In this document: piece after piece, positions 1 through 10,498 of the stretch
Numbering within the stretch: the first letter of the stretch is position 1
Layout: each line of letters begins with the position of its first letter
From: Angiostrongylus vasorum
Taxonomy: Eukaryota; Nematoda; Chromadorea; Rhabditida; Metastrongylidae
Reading direction: 5' to 3'
Assembly: GCA_018806985.1 (NCBI GenBank)
Contig: JADANN010000458.1
Location: 1,736,001 to 1,800,000, forward strand
Length of the DNA: 64,000 nucleotides
Notes under the pieces: generated by a model
Databases searched by the model: none
Told to the model about the DNA's origin: nothing
The model's input: only the letters and a program-made list of their open reading frames with translations
Position numbers and translations under genes: made by a program

Positions 1-1
1 G

Positions 2-3000
2 GTCAACACCTTCGTTTCATCGCTAACTCTTGCCTTGATCGCTATGGATCGTGTTTTATTGACAAAATATCCAGTAAAATGGTAATTTCCTTTTGACTGT
101 TCAAATTGAAAAAAAGTGAACATTGGAAATTCACCTACAGCCTCAGCTTAACTGGGTTCAATGCCGATGTGAGCTCTCCACATCAATCCCGTTGACGGTT
201 GATTGCTGACGGCACTGATCGATAGAACTAGCTGAGAGAGGCGAAACGAAGGACCCGCATGGTGTGGTGGTGAACGCGTTACTCCCCGTAAAGGACAATA
301 GCGCGTTCGTTCCCCACCGCAGCCACCTGCGGTCTGGAGTTTTGCAAATATCTCAGCAATATTATGGTTGTATTTCGCTTGATACCCTGCATAGAAATTA
401 TAGAAGGCAGAAAATAAAAAGTGAACATAGTAAAAGTGATGGTTTTTAGGTTCATTTATTTCTGTGAAGGGAAGATTGTTTTGTGCTGATTTCATCGAAA
501 AAGATGGGAAAGTAAATTGAATCTAAAAACCCTTACCTTACCGTTTCCAGGCGGTTGGCTCCCACAGCATCGATCATCTGCTACTGCATAGTTTGGATTA
601 TATCTATCGTTGTAGCGCTGCCATACTCACTTACTGTAAAGTCTCAGAAATTCGACAGAGCAGAACCTTGGAACGACGTGCACACGCCAGCTATGGTAAG
701 CAGAGCACACAATTCAACTTTTAATACTGCTGCTACACTGTCAATCAGTGAATAAGTTTTGACAAACAGTCAATAAGCTGGTCGTAGTGCTGTAGTGCTG
801 TTCATGCGGAAGCGTCTTAAAAGCTGAGTACAGTAAAGAGTAATATATACATCTCTTCAGCTTAGCATCTGTGGACGTTCCTATCCAGAAATCTGTATGG
901 AGCTGCAAAACACCTGGGAACGAGCATATATCTCAAAGACCACTTTCACAATAATTGTGCTCACCATACAGGTCAGTGAGTATTGCGCCGTACACCGATG
1001 TGCTGCTAATTTTTTGTTCTTTGGTAATACTAGCCAGAACACTAACAATTCGAGAAGAAGATAAACTAACAAGGAGAAAAATAAACTAAACTGTTTAACG
1101 TCCAGTATTTTGCCCTGTTGCTGAGCATACACGAGGTTACTGTCGAAAACTTTTTATGATGGCTAACGTTTCGGGTGCCTGCGACTTCATCGGAGTCGCA
1201 ATGATTCGGGTCGAGTGTCTACTTCGTAATCGCATCGAGACTAGTCGAGTCCAGTGGAGTGTAGCAAGTGTAGCACCGAACGAATCACAAAATATCACAA
1301 ATCACAGAAATGTTTAAGGTTTAGTTCGTAGTATAGAAAATGGACTCCATATTTCATGGTTTATGTGAGAGATCTGCTACCGATGAATCGTGAGGCTCGT
1401 GCACCCAGAAAACGGATTGTGGTTAAAACGCGCGCCGAGAACCTGATCATATACTTAATAAGCAACTGAATCGAAGAGATTTGCTGTCTTAACATTCTGA
1501 GCAGATTTATTCCTTTCATATACGTGCAATCATTTCCACGTGTACACGCATGGGTGTTCTTGCGTGTATTTGAATTATATATGAGTTGGTCCTACAAGGA
1601 AAGAAGCACCTACTTCGAGAGAACCTGTACAGCTATCCGTACGTAAACCCTCCCCTGTAAAAAAGCACGGCGGGAGTCCTGTGGCTAGCATCTCAGCCAG
1701 AACAATGATAATAGAGGGCCTATCAAAAATGGCGCTCCGAAGGAGAGCGGAGCCTAACTTGGATAACTCTAGTTTGCTACTATAATACATGGAGACTTTA
1801 CAGGTTTATTCTTGAATATCTTATTACACAGACCATAAGTTGTTCAGGTGGTAGACATGAATTGATTTGAATATTGAAATTAGTCCGTATCTCCAAGACT
1901 ACTCGTAGGTTATTCGATTTCAAATCTGAGAAAAGTTTGAGGAGCAAAAGAGTGTTTTGAAAGGAATCTAACTAGAAAAATCTGGGTTAGTGTTATGTCA
2001 GCATGACCCCAGCGATAACCCCCACGAAGTCTACTCTACTAGTTGTCAGATCCATTACATGCCATTCATTTTCCGATTCTTACATAGGATTATTTTTAAA
2101 CTGGTGGAGAAATGGGGAGTAGTGGAATGTTGAGCATCCTTTTACCGCGGTTTTTTATGAACACACGTACCTGCTTTGTTAGGTCTAATGAAGGAATAAT
2201 TTGTACGACACTAGAACTCAAATCGTAACACCTTGGTTAACAACATCTGGAGCAATTCTTCAAGAAGTACATTCCCATTGAAAGCTCTCATTTTTCGCGT
2301 GTAGTGGAATATTGTCTGCTGATGACGTTGCAAACGGAGATGTTCCTTGATCATAGTCCTGCTGCAATCTCTACTACCGTTGTGAAATGCAATGATCACA
2401 CTCGTTTTCCTATTATCGCAAACACTGAATTCTCTTTGATGAAGTGGACTTATGGCTCAACAATTTGTGCAAATATTTCTACGTAGATTTGAAATTGTTA
2501 GAACTGTAGCAAATCCCAGAACCTACTATCTTTTAACCTTGGCATTGATCAATAATACACTATTTTTCATGGCGAGTAAATACGACGTTTTTTATTACAG
2601 CATTTATCAATCCACAATAGCTGAAGGTTCCGGAGATTTCGCCTTGTTCAGAGCCTGGAAAGGTCAGATTAGCACCCAGTCTACTAAGACAAACACATTC
2701 ATAACCTCAGAGGATAAAACCTAATACATAAGTTCTTCACTGGCTTAATAAATAGCTTTTAAACACCCACAGTTTTGTTCTTTGTAAGTCTTCCAGTTAT
2801 TTGGTGGAAACTAGCCGCACAGAGTGTTAGATGGGCGTAGAATGTGCATGGTATAGGTTAAAAAGTCAGCTTGAGGTATGGCGCGGGGTCGAGCGTCATC
2901 AAAAGACACTTGGGCTTCATTTTTTGGATTTTTCAAAGTTATCCAAGACTCTTTAAGAGTTTTGAGTGCTGTCGTTTTTAATTCTTGTGCGAGGATAGTG

Positions 3001-6000
3001 AATTTTACCCTATTGGAGTGTTTGGTTTCAATTTAAATTTACCGACTAGGTATTCTTTCAAGCGGACGAAGAACGGTTTACCTGATTCGTCAATGTATTC
3101 GTCCCACACACTCTACAAGAGATCAGGTACATTGTACCCGAACTCATCCAATCAACGTCTCTACTCTTAGGGAATATCATGCAATTCTGAATTGTGTATA
3201 GACGGCTATACAGGCAGATACGTAGCTGGCGCCTGAGAGTGTTTGGTCGTCTATCAGCCACTGGTGCCGAAATCTTTAGGTCGACCCTTTTTAAGCAGCC
3301 TTTTACAGCCGCACTTATTTCCTTTGGAAATAAAGCAGGATAAACGGGGCCTCATTCTGACTGAACACATCGTTTTAAGACAAGAGTTCTCCTTCAAAGC
3401 TATCCCGAGGAGCTAGCCCTTCGTAGCTATAGCAAATCGCTGTTTGTCCCTCCTCAGGGTTTCCTCCCATTGCTCTCTTCATGTTTCTCCCTTCTAGTGT
3501 ATGAAGAAGCTGTGTTACTTTGGCTTTCGGTACCTGCAGCCATTTTTTGGATCGATTAATTCGAACTTTCAGAAGTGGAAGCCAGTTTTTTTCGGTTTCT
3601 CTAGGGTGAATTTTATGTACTCTAACAGTTCGTTCAATAACTCAAAATATTTTTCCATTTCCTCTGGTGTGGAACAAATGACAATGCAATCGTTTGGATA
3701 TCTACAGTAGAGTGATGATCGGAGATCGATTACTGGTGCTTCCACATTATCCAGGAAGGAAATGGCAAGCCTTGGTGCCAGTCGCTGTCTCATTCCCAAC
3801 GCTCTAATTTATAATTCTTCGTATTCTTGCTGAGCAAACACAAGGTGTTATTTTTTATTCTTTATTCACGAACAAGCTGACGTTTCCATGTGAATTCTGT
3901 CCGATTGGTCTCCACGCGACATACTCGTGGAAGCCTCATAGAAAGCGGCTCTGAGGAAGGCGAAATCCGCCGAAACGTCAGCTTGTTCGTGAATAAAGAA
4001 TAAAAATAACACGTCGTGCTTGCTCAACAAGAATACGAAGAATTACTTGATCAATGTCGAGGTTAGTAGAAAGTCGGACATGGGAGTTACTACAAGATGT
4101 ACAAGCTTTAATTTGTGCCTATCACTTCCGGAACCATCTGAGTACTGAGCAGTTTAGGCACTTCTTTAGGGAGGTCTATCAACTACACAGTCGAGAAGCC
4201 TTAGACCGTTTAGTACTCCGTATTGCATGAGGAGCTCGTGGGTGGCTTGCATTGCCGAGTCATTCTACATTTTCGTATAAAGAGTGCTAATGCCAAAGGT
4301 CTCCATACCCATACGTGCTCTTAGGATTAGTGTTGCGCGGAAGATCCATGAACATTTGGGTATTCTTGAGATGGGCTGGGATGTATTTCGACTGGATGAG
4401 AATTATTTTTATAAACCAAGCTATTCTGTTCGTGGACCCGTCTACACAACTGATAATGGTTCTGCCCTTGAAAGCTCAGGGCTCGATAGACACAGTGCAG
4501 ATGATCAGTGGATATTAACTTGTGGGTTTTATAAGTAGACATAAGACGGGACATGTTGGTAATTCAATTTTAATTTGCGAAATAGCTGATGGTTTTAGAA
4601 CTGCGGCGCTTTCCACTTCTACCCATTCTGTGTTTAGTTTTCGGCATTATTTTTTGAATTAATTTTCAGACGATGGGCGATAAAGGGAAGCGTTTTCAAG
4701 ACGTTTTTCCGTCATCTCAACATCTCACAGGCGACGAATCACTGCGAACTCTCCACCCCTATCACTCACTAACTGATAGTCTAATACTCTTTGATTTTGT
4801 TAGCTCTCGAACCGTACGCAATTTACAATGTCGCATGCCACATTTTTCCGCTGCTGTGAGGCTGGGAGTGAAATTTCTATCGCAATAGCGATTAAAGGTC
4901 TTGAGAAAAATGTCCGATATTATGCAAAAATTAATATCTGCTTCGCCGTTGGCGCCTTGTCCAAAGAACGCTTCGACGTTACCGGTTTCTACACTGCCTT
5001 GTCGAATGATTCCCCAATACAAGCCATCCGAGAGTTTGTAATGCATCGTGAAAGAACAACAAACATACAGGGGTTCTCATTTCAGCGGCTCATGGCACTT
5101 TTCCTTTCTAAAGATTGCCTGAAATGCTCAATCCTTAAGTGGTTCGGAAATATTTCGGAAAAGAGATGGTTGGCAGTGGAACAGCTACTGGTACCAAGCC
5201 CTGAGATTGCTTTTGTGTCAAAGGTTGGAGCAGCAGTAATCGATATCCGGACATTACCCCACTGTGTTGGTTAAGATGTTTATTCGGCCATCGTTCCGAC
5301 GTCTTCGTCTTCGTCAGAGCCGATGATCCGAGTCGATGGTCCATAGTTGTTCATCTTCTCGATGTAGCGTCTTCATCTTCGTATCGAGTGGGACCTTTCT
5401 CAGTGAAACACCACTCGAATTAGGCATACTGATCCCACGATGCTCTTCTATAGAGGGCGATTCTTGTTCATATGACTATGCACTGAGGGAAGATCCGACT
5501 CGATATGAAGACGAAGACGCCACATCGAGAAGCTGAACAACTGTAGATCATCGACTCGGATCATCGGCTCTGATGAAGACGAAGACGTCGAAACGTTGAC
5601 TGAATAAACAACTTTACCAACCACGTGTAATCTCAACAATTTAAACACATGTTGATTGATTTACTACCGAGGTTAAATGACGGTCGGTTTCAAAATTATA
5701 CATGATTGTTTTTCCATCTGTACACAAAAAGGAGATGGACAAATGTGCTCCATGTGCTCATGAGATTTGACATCGCCCCTAGCATATTCACGAAATGTGC
5801 TCTTTCCTTGGGAAGTTGTTAACGATGGAGTTTTTTTCTGGATAGCATGATAGGCTTCAACGACTTATGGGTGATCGCTGTTCTCCAGTACTGTCAGCTT
5901 GATCCACATAGTTCGTGATGAAAAAGATATAGGTTGTTGAGCAGCCACCTAGCCGGTTAGGCTTCCATGAAACTGCTTCGGATTGCTGATCGTTGAGAGT

Positions 6001-8714
6001 TTCAGTACTTACTACCGTTGTGCGCGTTGGCTTATGCGTACGTACAAATCGGATCCACAATTCGACGGCGCTCTAAAGTGAGTCGAACGATAGACCAGGC
6101 ACGACGTATGAGCATGCAGAGCCGCAACAGGTACGACACCTTGCTTCAGAGCGTTCTGTATCACACATACAGACGTCATTTTGTGACTTTAAGAAATTTT
6201 ATATAGGTCAATGATGTACTGTATTTAGTTGATTTACATATAGGTAGAAAGCAAGGTAGAACAGCTGTATATGCACCATTTCTCATGGTTTTCTTGACCA
6301 TGTGTAGATGTTCAAACATATTTCAAAGCCTAGTTGTTTACTGCGATTAGTTAATATGCGGTAAAAATTGTGTATATCGGAGTTTTTTTGCTTCCAAGAG
6401 GGAATCTCAGAGTGCGGTAGAATTAGTCTACATTCGGCTCAATGCCGACGATCTGTTCGAGTTTCAGGCGTGCACTTTTGCTTCTGATGATCCTCGTCTT
6501 GACGTATGCGATTTGTTGGGCACCGATGAATATTCACAACGCGTTGAACAGTTTCGAAGTCATCTCTTATTCTCAGTACAGGTGTGTTTCATTTATTAAA
6601 CGCTGAAAGACAAAGTATGTCATATTTATTTTTTTCTATTTCACTTGGTTCGTCTTCACGTCCACTGTGCGGTCCCAGCACTTCTCACATTCGATTCGCA
6701 TCCTCGCATCTATTTTCCACGATGATCTTCCAACCATAACGCGTGGCTTTGCTTGCTGCTTGAGGATTTTCACTTCATCTTGAATGTCGTCGAATGCTGG
6801 TCGAGCAATTCTCCCTGGAGTCCTGAAATAGCCGGGCTGGAGCGTTTCCATTGGATTGCACAGAGTGATTTTTTTTTCCTAAACAAGTCCGGCACCAATT
6901 TCCAGACGCCGGAGGGATGAGAGGCTTGGTTGGGTCGGAGCAGGATCGAATTAGCACTATGCTCGTGATGACCGACATCACTACCACTGTGCTATCTGCT
7001 CCTTCTATTGTTCAAATTATTACTGCGAAGCAAATTGCAACCTGCGAGTATGGCGTATTGTAAGATTTGTAAGTAGAAAATGTTTTCCTGCAGAAAAAAA
7101 ACACGAGTTCTAGTAATCGTCTAAAATTTCTGAAAGAAAGATGACAACATAGGTTATGTGAGATAGAAAGCGGAGTAAATGAGAGGTTTCAAACATGGTA
7201 GAAGTGTTGGGTCATGTGAGGTGGAAGCCGGAATGGCGTGTGCTTAAGCGATTTCGCACTAGTTGTTCAACATTAAATGTCTGCTTTTGCGATATGACTT
7301 CACCAGAATTCAATCTTATCAATAGAACTAAATTTGCAGTGAAAGGAAGCGGTCAACACTTCTACTATCTAAAGCCTAAATATTCCATTTTGACTTACAA
7401 ACAAATGATCTCTTGAAGAAAGTTCTCTCCAGAGTGTTGAAGAAATGGAAAGTCATTGGTGACAGGTTCGGTGTGCAACGCGGATGAGGAGGTTCGTACT
7501 AAAACTCGTTGAGCTACTGTACCACCACTGGTTAGAGTGTGCATCGTCGTACAACGTAGCCGTCCGTTCCTGCCTAATACTAACATTAACGTCCTCAGAC
7601 AGGCATATTTCTTGATCGGCTTTGTCGACCTTCTATCAATAACGTGGTGATTTCAACAGGACTTCTTGTTGTTACTTACGTGGTCCCATCAATCTATCAT
7701 GAAAGCATGTAGAATTGTAACCTCACTTTTATGCAAAACTCGCCATAGAAAAGATTTTCGACTTGCATTTCATAATTCGTTTAAGAAATGGGTCTTTCTT
7801 GGCAGACAAAGACGCACGACATGTTTTCTAAACCACGATTCGTCTGTTCTTTGTGGAATTCATACAATTCCTACCATTTTCTACTTCGCTTGTTTCGTTA
7901 CTGGTAGCTTACCCAGAAGTAGTTCGTCTACGGATAGCTTTGCATAGATTTGCTTTAATCCAACTCAACTTCTCGTAGTGGAACGCAGCAGACTCTCACT
8001 GACCGCCCTCACTGTGCAGCAATCTCATCTTCATTGCGGCACTTTCCATCTCAACATTTTTAAGTAAATCGTTAATAGTTTCCTGGCCAAGCGCAACTCT
8101 ACTGTTGCATGCTGTTAGAGCTTCAGGTTCAAGTTTGATTTCGTACGAAATGAATCGCACACGACGGCTCGTTCCAGATATCTGTTTTGCCATCTGGTCG
8201 GCATCTCGTCAGCATGTGTGAATCCCATCACCTACGCACTGGTGAATGAGTCGTTCCGAAACGCACTTCATCACATGTTCCTTTCATTTCGGCCGTGCTA
8301 CGTCACATCCGGCGAATCGGCCAGCTCTTACATCACCAACACTAAACCTCAAAAAATTACTGTGAGTTTCCACCTACTTATTTGTTTTTTTTTAACTAAA
8401 TCTACCCATGTTTCCATCGATTTTGGCTCGTGTGTGAAGAATTCAAGAAGTTTTAATGCCTTATGTATGTTTTCTATAACGAAGTTCCTGATTCTAAATA
8501 TTCTTCGCAAAACTCACAGAGAAAAGAAAAAACTCTACGGGACATAAATTTACTATCACGATAGGCATTCAAAGCATTACGTTGGGATCTAAGTCAGTTT
8601 CTATCGTGTTGTTAATAGTGAGCTTAGTCTCAGCTTCATGATCAATGCTCCACAAGGTTCGATACGCCAACGAACAACGATGAACTTGAAACGCTGAAGA
8701 AATCGTCAATGTAA
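2..8714 (+). CDS. npr-12: Neuropeptide (NPY/RFamide-type) GPCR, 5' partial
   Basis: Rhodopsin-class neuropeptide receptor of the plasma membrane. Exons, all phase-consistent: <2-81, 551-695, 861-971, 6006-6130, 6468-6581, 8178-8361, 8634-8714 (TAA). About 279 residues are visible, starting in TM3. Seen: the TM3 end with a DRY-position DRV (AMDRV); TM4 in exon 2; an ECL2 cysteine in a CxExxxxW context plus TM5 in exon 3; a basic third intracellular loop; TM6 with CWAP; TM7 with NPxxY (NPITY); and a short tail ending KKSSM. The TM6/TM7 and ECL2 patterns are those of NPY-like nematode NPR receptors. The npr-12 assignment rests on recalled synteny with C. elegans T22D1.12. The third intron (972-6005) is 5 kb and full of retroelement debris. 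DRV in place of DRY is a mild oddity. TM1-TM3 lie outside the window. Confidence 0.92.
140..500. repeat. SINE-like repeat, family C copy 1
   Basis: Interspersed repeat in the first GPCR intron. A tRNA-like segment at about 258-320 (A-box-like TGTGGTGGTGAACGCG, then B-box-like GCGTTCGTTCCCC) is embedded in a block ('aactgggttcaatgccga', 'atcaatcccgttgacgg') that recurs at about 19,950-20,390 and, more diverged, at 38.7, 46.0 and 62.6 kb. ORFs read through it are not genes. Confidence 0.6.
2890..3799 (-). mobile_element. Penelope-like retroelement fragment: RT C-terminal half plus GIY-YIG domain, broken
   Basis: Reading the minus strand from 3,799 downward gives a reverse-transcriptase segment with QRLAPxLAI, then EAPVIDL and a decayed catalytic box YCRYPNDC (active copies have YxDD), then an FTLEKP-type block. 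After frameshifts and stops, at about 3,240-3,070 comes MYLISCRVCG, the start of a GIY-YIG-type endonuclease domain, and at about 3,000-2,900 ILAQ..TALKTLKESWI, which resembles the end of that domain. This order (RT then C-terminal GIY-YIG) is diagnostic of Penelope-like elements. The copy is dead: a damaged active-site motif, several stops and no N-terminal half. A palindromic element abuts its 5' side at 3,811. Confidence 0.72.
3811..4044. repeat. Palindromic element with hammerhead-like core (copy 1)
   Basis: Inverted arms of about 70 bp: 3,811-3,881 is the reverse complement of about 3,974-4,044, both containing 'gaataaagaataaaa' and 'caagaatacgaagaatta'. The central 90 bp is unique apart from the hammerhead-like core at 3,947-3,985. 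Related, more decayed copies lie at 27.9, 36.5 and 44.3 kb. It sits between two oppositely oriented Penelope-like fragments, suggesting it is a terminal or non-autonomous derivative of that element. Confidence 0.7.
3947..3985 (+). ncRNA. Hammerhead-like ribozyme motif, minimal stem III
   Basis: Core CTGAGGA (3951-3957), one extra A, stem II GGCG (3959-3962) pairing with CGCC (3968-3971) over a 5-nt loop, GAAAC (3972-3976), then GTC (3977-3979) as the cleavage triplet. Stem I: GGCT (3947-3950) pairs with AGCT (3980-3983) with one G-U. Stem III would be only AC/GT, i.e. the minimal form that needs dimer formation, which is known from Penelope-associated hammerheads. The extra nucleotide between CTGANGA and stem II departs from the textbook core, so activity is uncertain. 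Confidence 0.45.
4720..5274 (+). mobile_element. Penelope-like retroelement fragment: RT N-terminal/central part
   Basis: The open frame 4,828-5,274 contains FDVTGFYTALSNDS (RT motif A, DV..YT), GFSFQRLMALF, CLKCSILKW and a decayed RGLAMGQRLAP-like block read here as RWLAVEQLLVPS, then SKVG..VIDIRTLPHC, the position just before the catalytic YxDD. It stops exactly where the palindromic element at 5,275 begins. It is the half missing from the minus-strand fragment at 2.9-3.8 kb, but in opposite orientation, so they are two separate broken copies. The region 4,720-4,828 is assigned only by position. Confidence 0.62.
5275..5660. repeat. Palindromic element with two hammerhead-like cores (copy 2)
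   Basis: Arms of about 100 bp: 5,275-5,385 is inverted relative to about 5,505-5,625, with 'gaagacgaagacgtcgaaac' in the right arm and a decayed complement in the left arm. The tail 'taccgaggttaaatgacgg' matches the tail of the copy at 41.7-42.05 kb. It interrupts the plus-strand Penelope-like fragment just before the RT catalytic box. The left-arm core (5,317-5,290, minus) has CTGACGA and a mutated GGAAC. Confidence 0.65.
5564..5603 (+). ncRNA. Hammerhead-like ribozyme motif (CTGATGA core)
   Basis: CTGATGA (5570-5576), extra A, stem II GACG (5578-5581) with CGTC (5586-5589) closed by AAGA, GAAAC (5590-5594), GTT (5595-5597). The core is canonical apart from the extra A. Stem I pairing is imperfect (one A-C mismatch next to the cleavage site), so it may be inactive. 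Confidence 0.4.
6640..7005 (-). repeat. tRNA-derived SINE-like repeat, family B
   Basis: On the minus strand the head near 7,003 reads GATAGCACAGTGGTAGTGATG (A-box) followed by TAATTCGATCCTGC (B-box). The body (6,650-6,850: 'cggtcccagcacttctcac', 'gaatgctggtcgagcaattc') is shared with copies at 9.6, 27.2 and 56.2 kb. It lies in the sixth-seventh exon intron of the GPCR. Confidence 0.6.
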
Positions 8715-9273
8715 AACCTAAGTAAGTGGTCTGTTGAAATTTCCAGACATGATTTGTACCTTATACGGCTAGTAAAGAAAGAGCAGTGATTCATTCAGAG
8801 TCCCCTCCATCACGTATGGATACTACCCCTCTCGTCTGCGCTTGTGAGGTGAGACGAGGGCGACGCTTTGTGGCAAGTTACCCCCATCAAGACAAACTCA
8901 TTAAAATGGTGCAAGTGAATAACATTGGCCAATAGTATGACAGCAAAACATTCCTAGTAGATCGTTCCGTCGTCCTCTTCACTCTTCTGGACTCAATCAT
9001 GAAAAAACGATTTGTCTCGGTCTTCTTTTAGACTTCCCCATTAATTAATTTAGTAACTGTACAAATTACTCTTTTTTTATCCGCCATATTTTTACAAGCC
9101 TTTAGGACTATGGGATAGTTGCTGCGTGGAGCTGTCCGTCTGTCAAGTTCATGAACGATGCTGTAGCATTGTACATTGTTGTCTTTAATGTTCCGTTACC
9201 GGTAATGCCTATTGAACTGTACAAATTTTATGCTTAAAGATCACGCTTTAAAAAATTTTGTGCAATCATAATT

Positions 9274-9279
9274 AATAAA
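9274..9279 (+). terminator. Candidate polyadenylation signal of the GPCR gene
   Basis: AATAAA lies 560 bp after the GPCR stop codon and just before a SINE. It is the first clear canonical signal I noticed downstream, so a long 3' UTR would be implied. Weak support. Confidence 0.3.
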
Positions 9280-9299
9280 TGTTGGTTATAGCAGTACAC

Positions 9300-9570
9300 T
9301 GTTTAAAAAGAATGAATGACAGAGGTCCGGTGTTGATCAATCCCTTAGGAATGCGCTATGCATTTGACTTCACTGGACGTAGTAAGGTGGTTGAAGGCAT
9401 ATGTGGCCTCAACAATGACTTGCGAGTGCCTATATATCTATCAAGACAGTGCTGCTTTCCTACCGAACAAGTTTGGTATCAATCTATCGCCTTCTCAAGG
9501 ACGCAAGAGTTAATGAGCACGGGGAGCGGGATCAAACTAGTAACTGGTATGATGTGCAATGCAGGGCACA
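9300..9570 (-). repeat. tRNA-derived SINE-like repeat, family A, strongly diverged
   Basis: The tail 'ggtgttgatcaatccc' and the 'gcatatgtggcctcaacaatgac' region match family A in order and orientation, but the tRNA-like head is unrecognisable. Confidence 0.55.
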
Positions 9571-9599
9571 ATTATACGCATCCCTGTGCATTGTGTACT

Positions 9600-9935
9600 T
9601 AGTGGAAATGGACCTTTTTATTTCGCACGACCCTTCATCACATCTAGTGTGCGGGTTCCAGCGCACTTCTTGCATTGGATTCGTTTTCCTCACACTCATC
9701 GTTCACAATCGTTTACGAACATATCGTATGTTGTTCCAGCTGCTGTTTGATGACTTCATCTTCTTTATGAATGTAGTAGAATTTTTGGTTGAGTTGGTTC
9801 TCCTTGCGATCTTGCAGATACTCGAGATAAGGTGTTCCCACGTAGACTGCAGAAGGGCGTTGGGGGCGGCGACCGAGCTAGCGCCTTTGCTTCTTGGTCG
9901 ATGCCATCACTAACCACTGCGCTATCCACACCTCG
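9600..9935 (-). repeat. tRNA-derived SINE-like repeat, family B
   Basis: The minus-strand head near 9,932 has GATAGCGCAGTGGTTAGTGA (A-box) and the body shares 'gttccagcgcacttcttgca' with the other family B copies. The B-box is decayed. The open frames through it are not coding. Confidence 0.55.
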
Positions 9936-10498
9936 GAAATGGATTTTAGTGCTTTTTAAATCTGCTGCAGAAGATTGGATAGGCGGACAGTCTTCTCCAA
10001 CTAGATGACTTTTTCAGACGTTTTCAATCAGTGTTACTCAGCTTCTTCGATCTGTTCATTTGCAGTTGCAAAGAAAGTGCTTAAAAGAATATAAGAATAA
10101 AGAGTAAGAGAATAAAAAGGATGCATACTTTATTTTCATTTCTGAACGCAACAGAATATCGGAAAATGATAGCATGGAAATAAAATCTCATGAACCGTGA
10201 AAATTTATAAAACATCTTAACGTAGTTTCCCAAAGCAAAATTTACTTCAATTGTATTTGTAGCTCCAGTGAAGGACATAAATTGATGTCTTGTTGTTCAC
10301 AGATAGGGGAACAATCATTGACATACTATAACAAAATGCTGTAACAATATAACAAATGAAATTCAAAAAGTTGAAACACTTCACGGCAGTGCTTCTCAGT
10401 AAGCATCACGTTAGAAAAACCGGAAAAAGAAACAGAAACAACAAAGAAATCAACCATTCCACTATGCGATCGGTTGAAATCGACGAATAAATAGTGGT

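Larger units (their letters stand above)
8715..10498. other. Intergenic region between the GPCR and IMPDH
   Basis: The two genes converge here. The region holds a diverged family A SINE (about 9,300-9,570, minus) and a family B SINE (9,600-9,935, minus). Otherwise it is AT-rich sequence with no supported gene. TTTATT at about 10,130 (AATAAA on the minus strand) could serve IMPDH polyadenylation. Confidence 0.6.
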
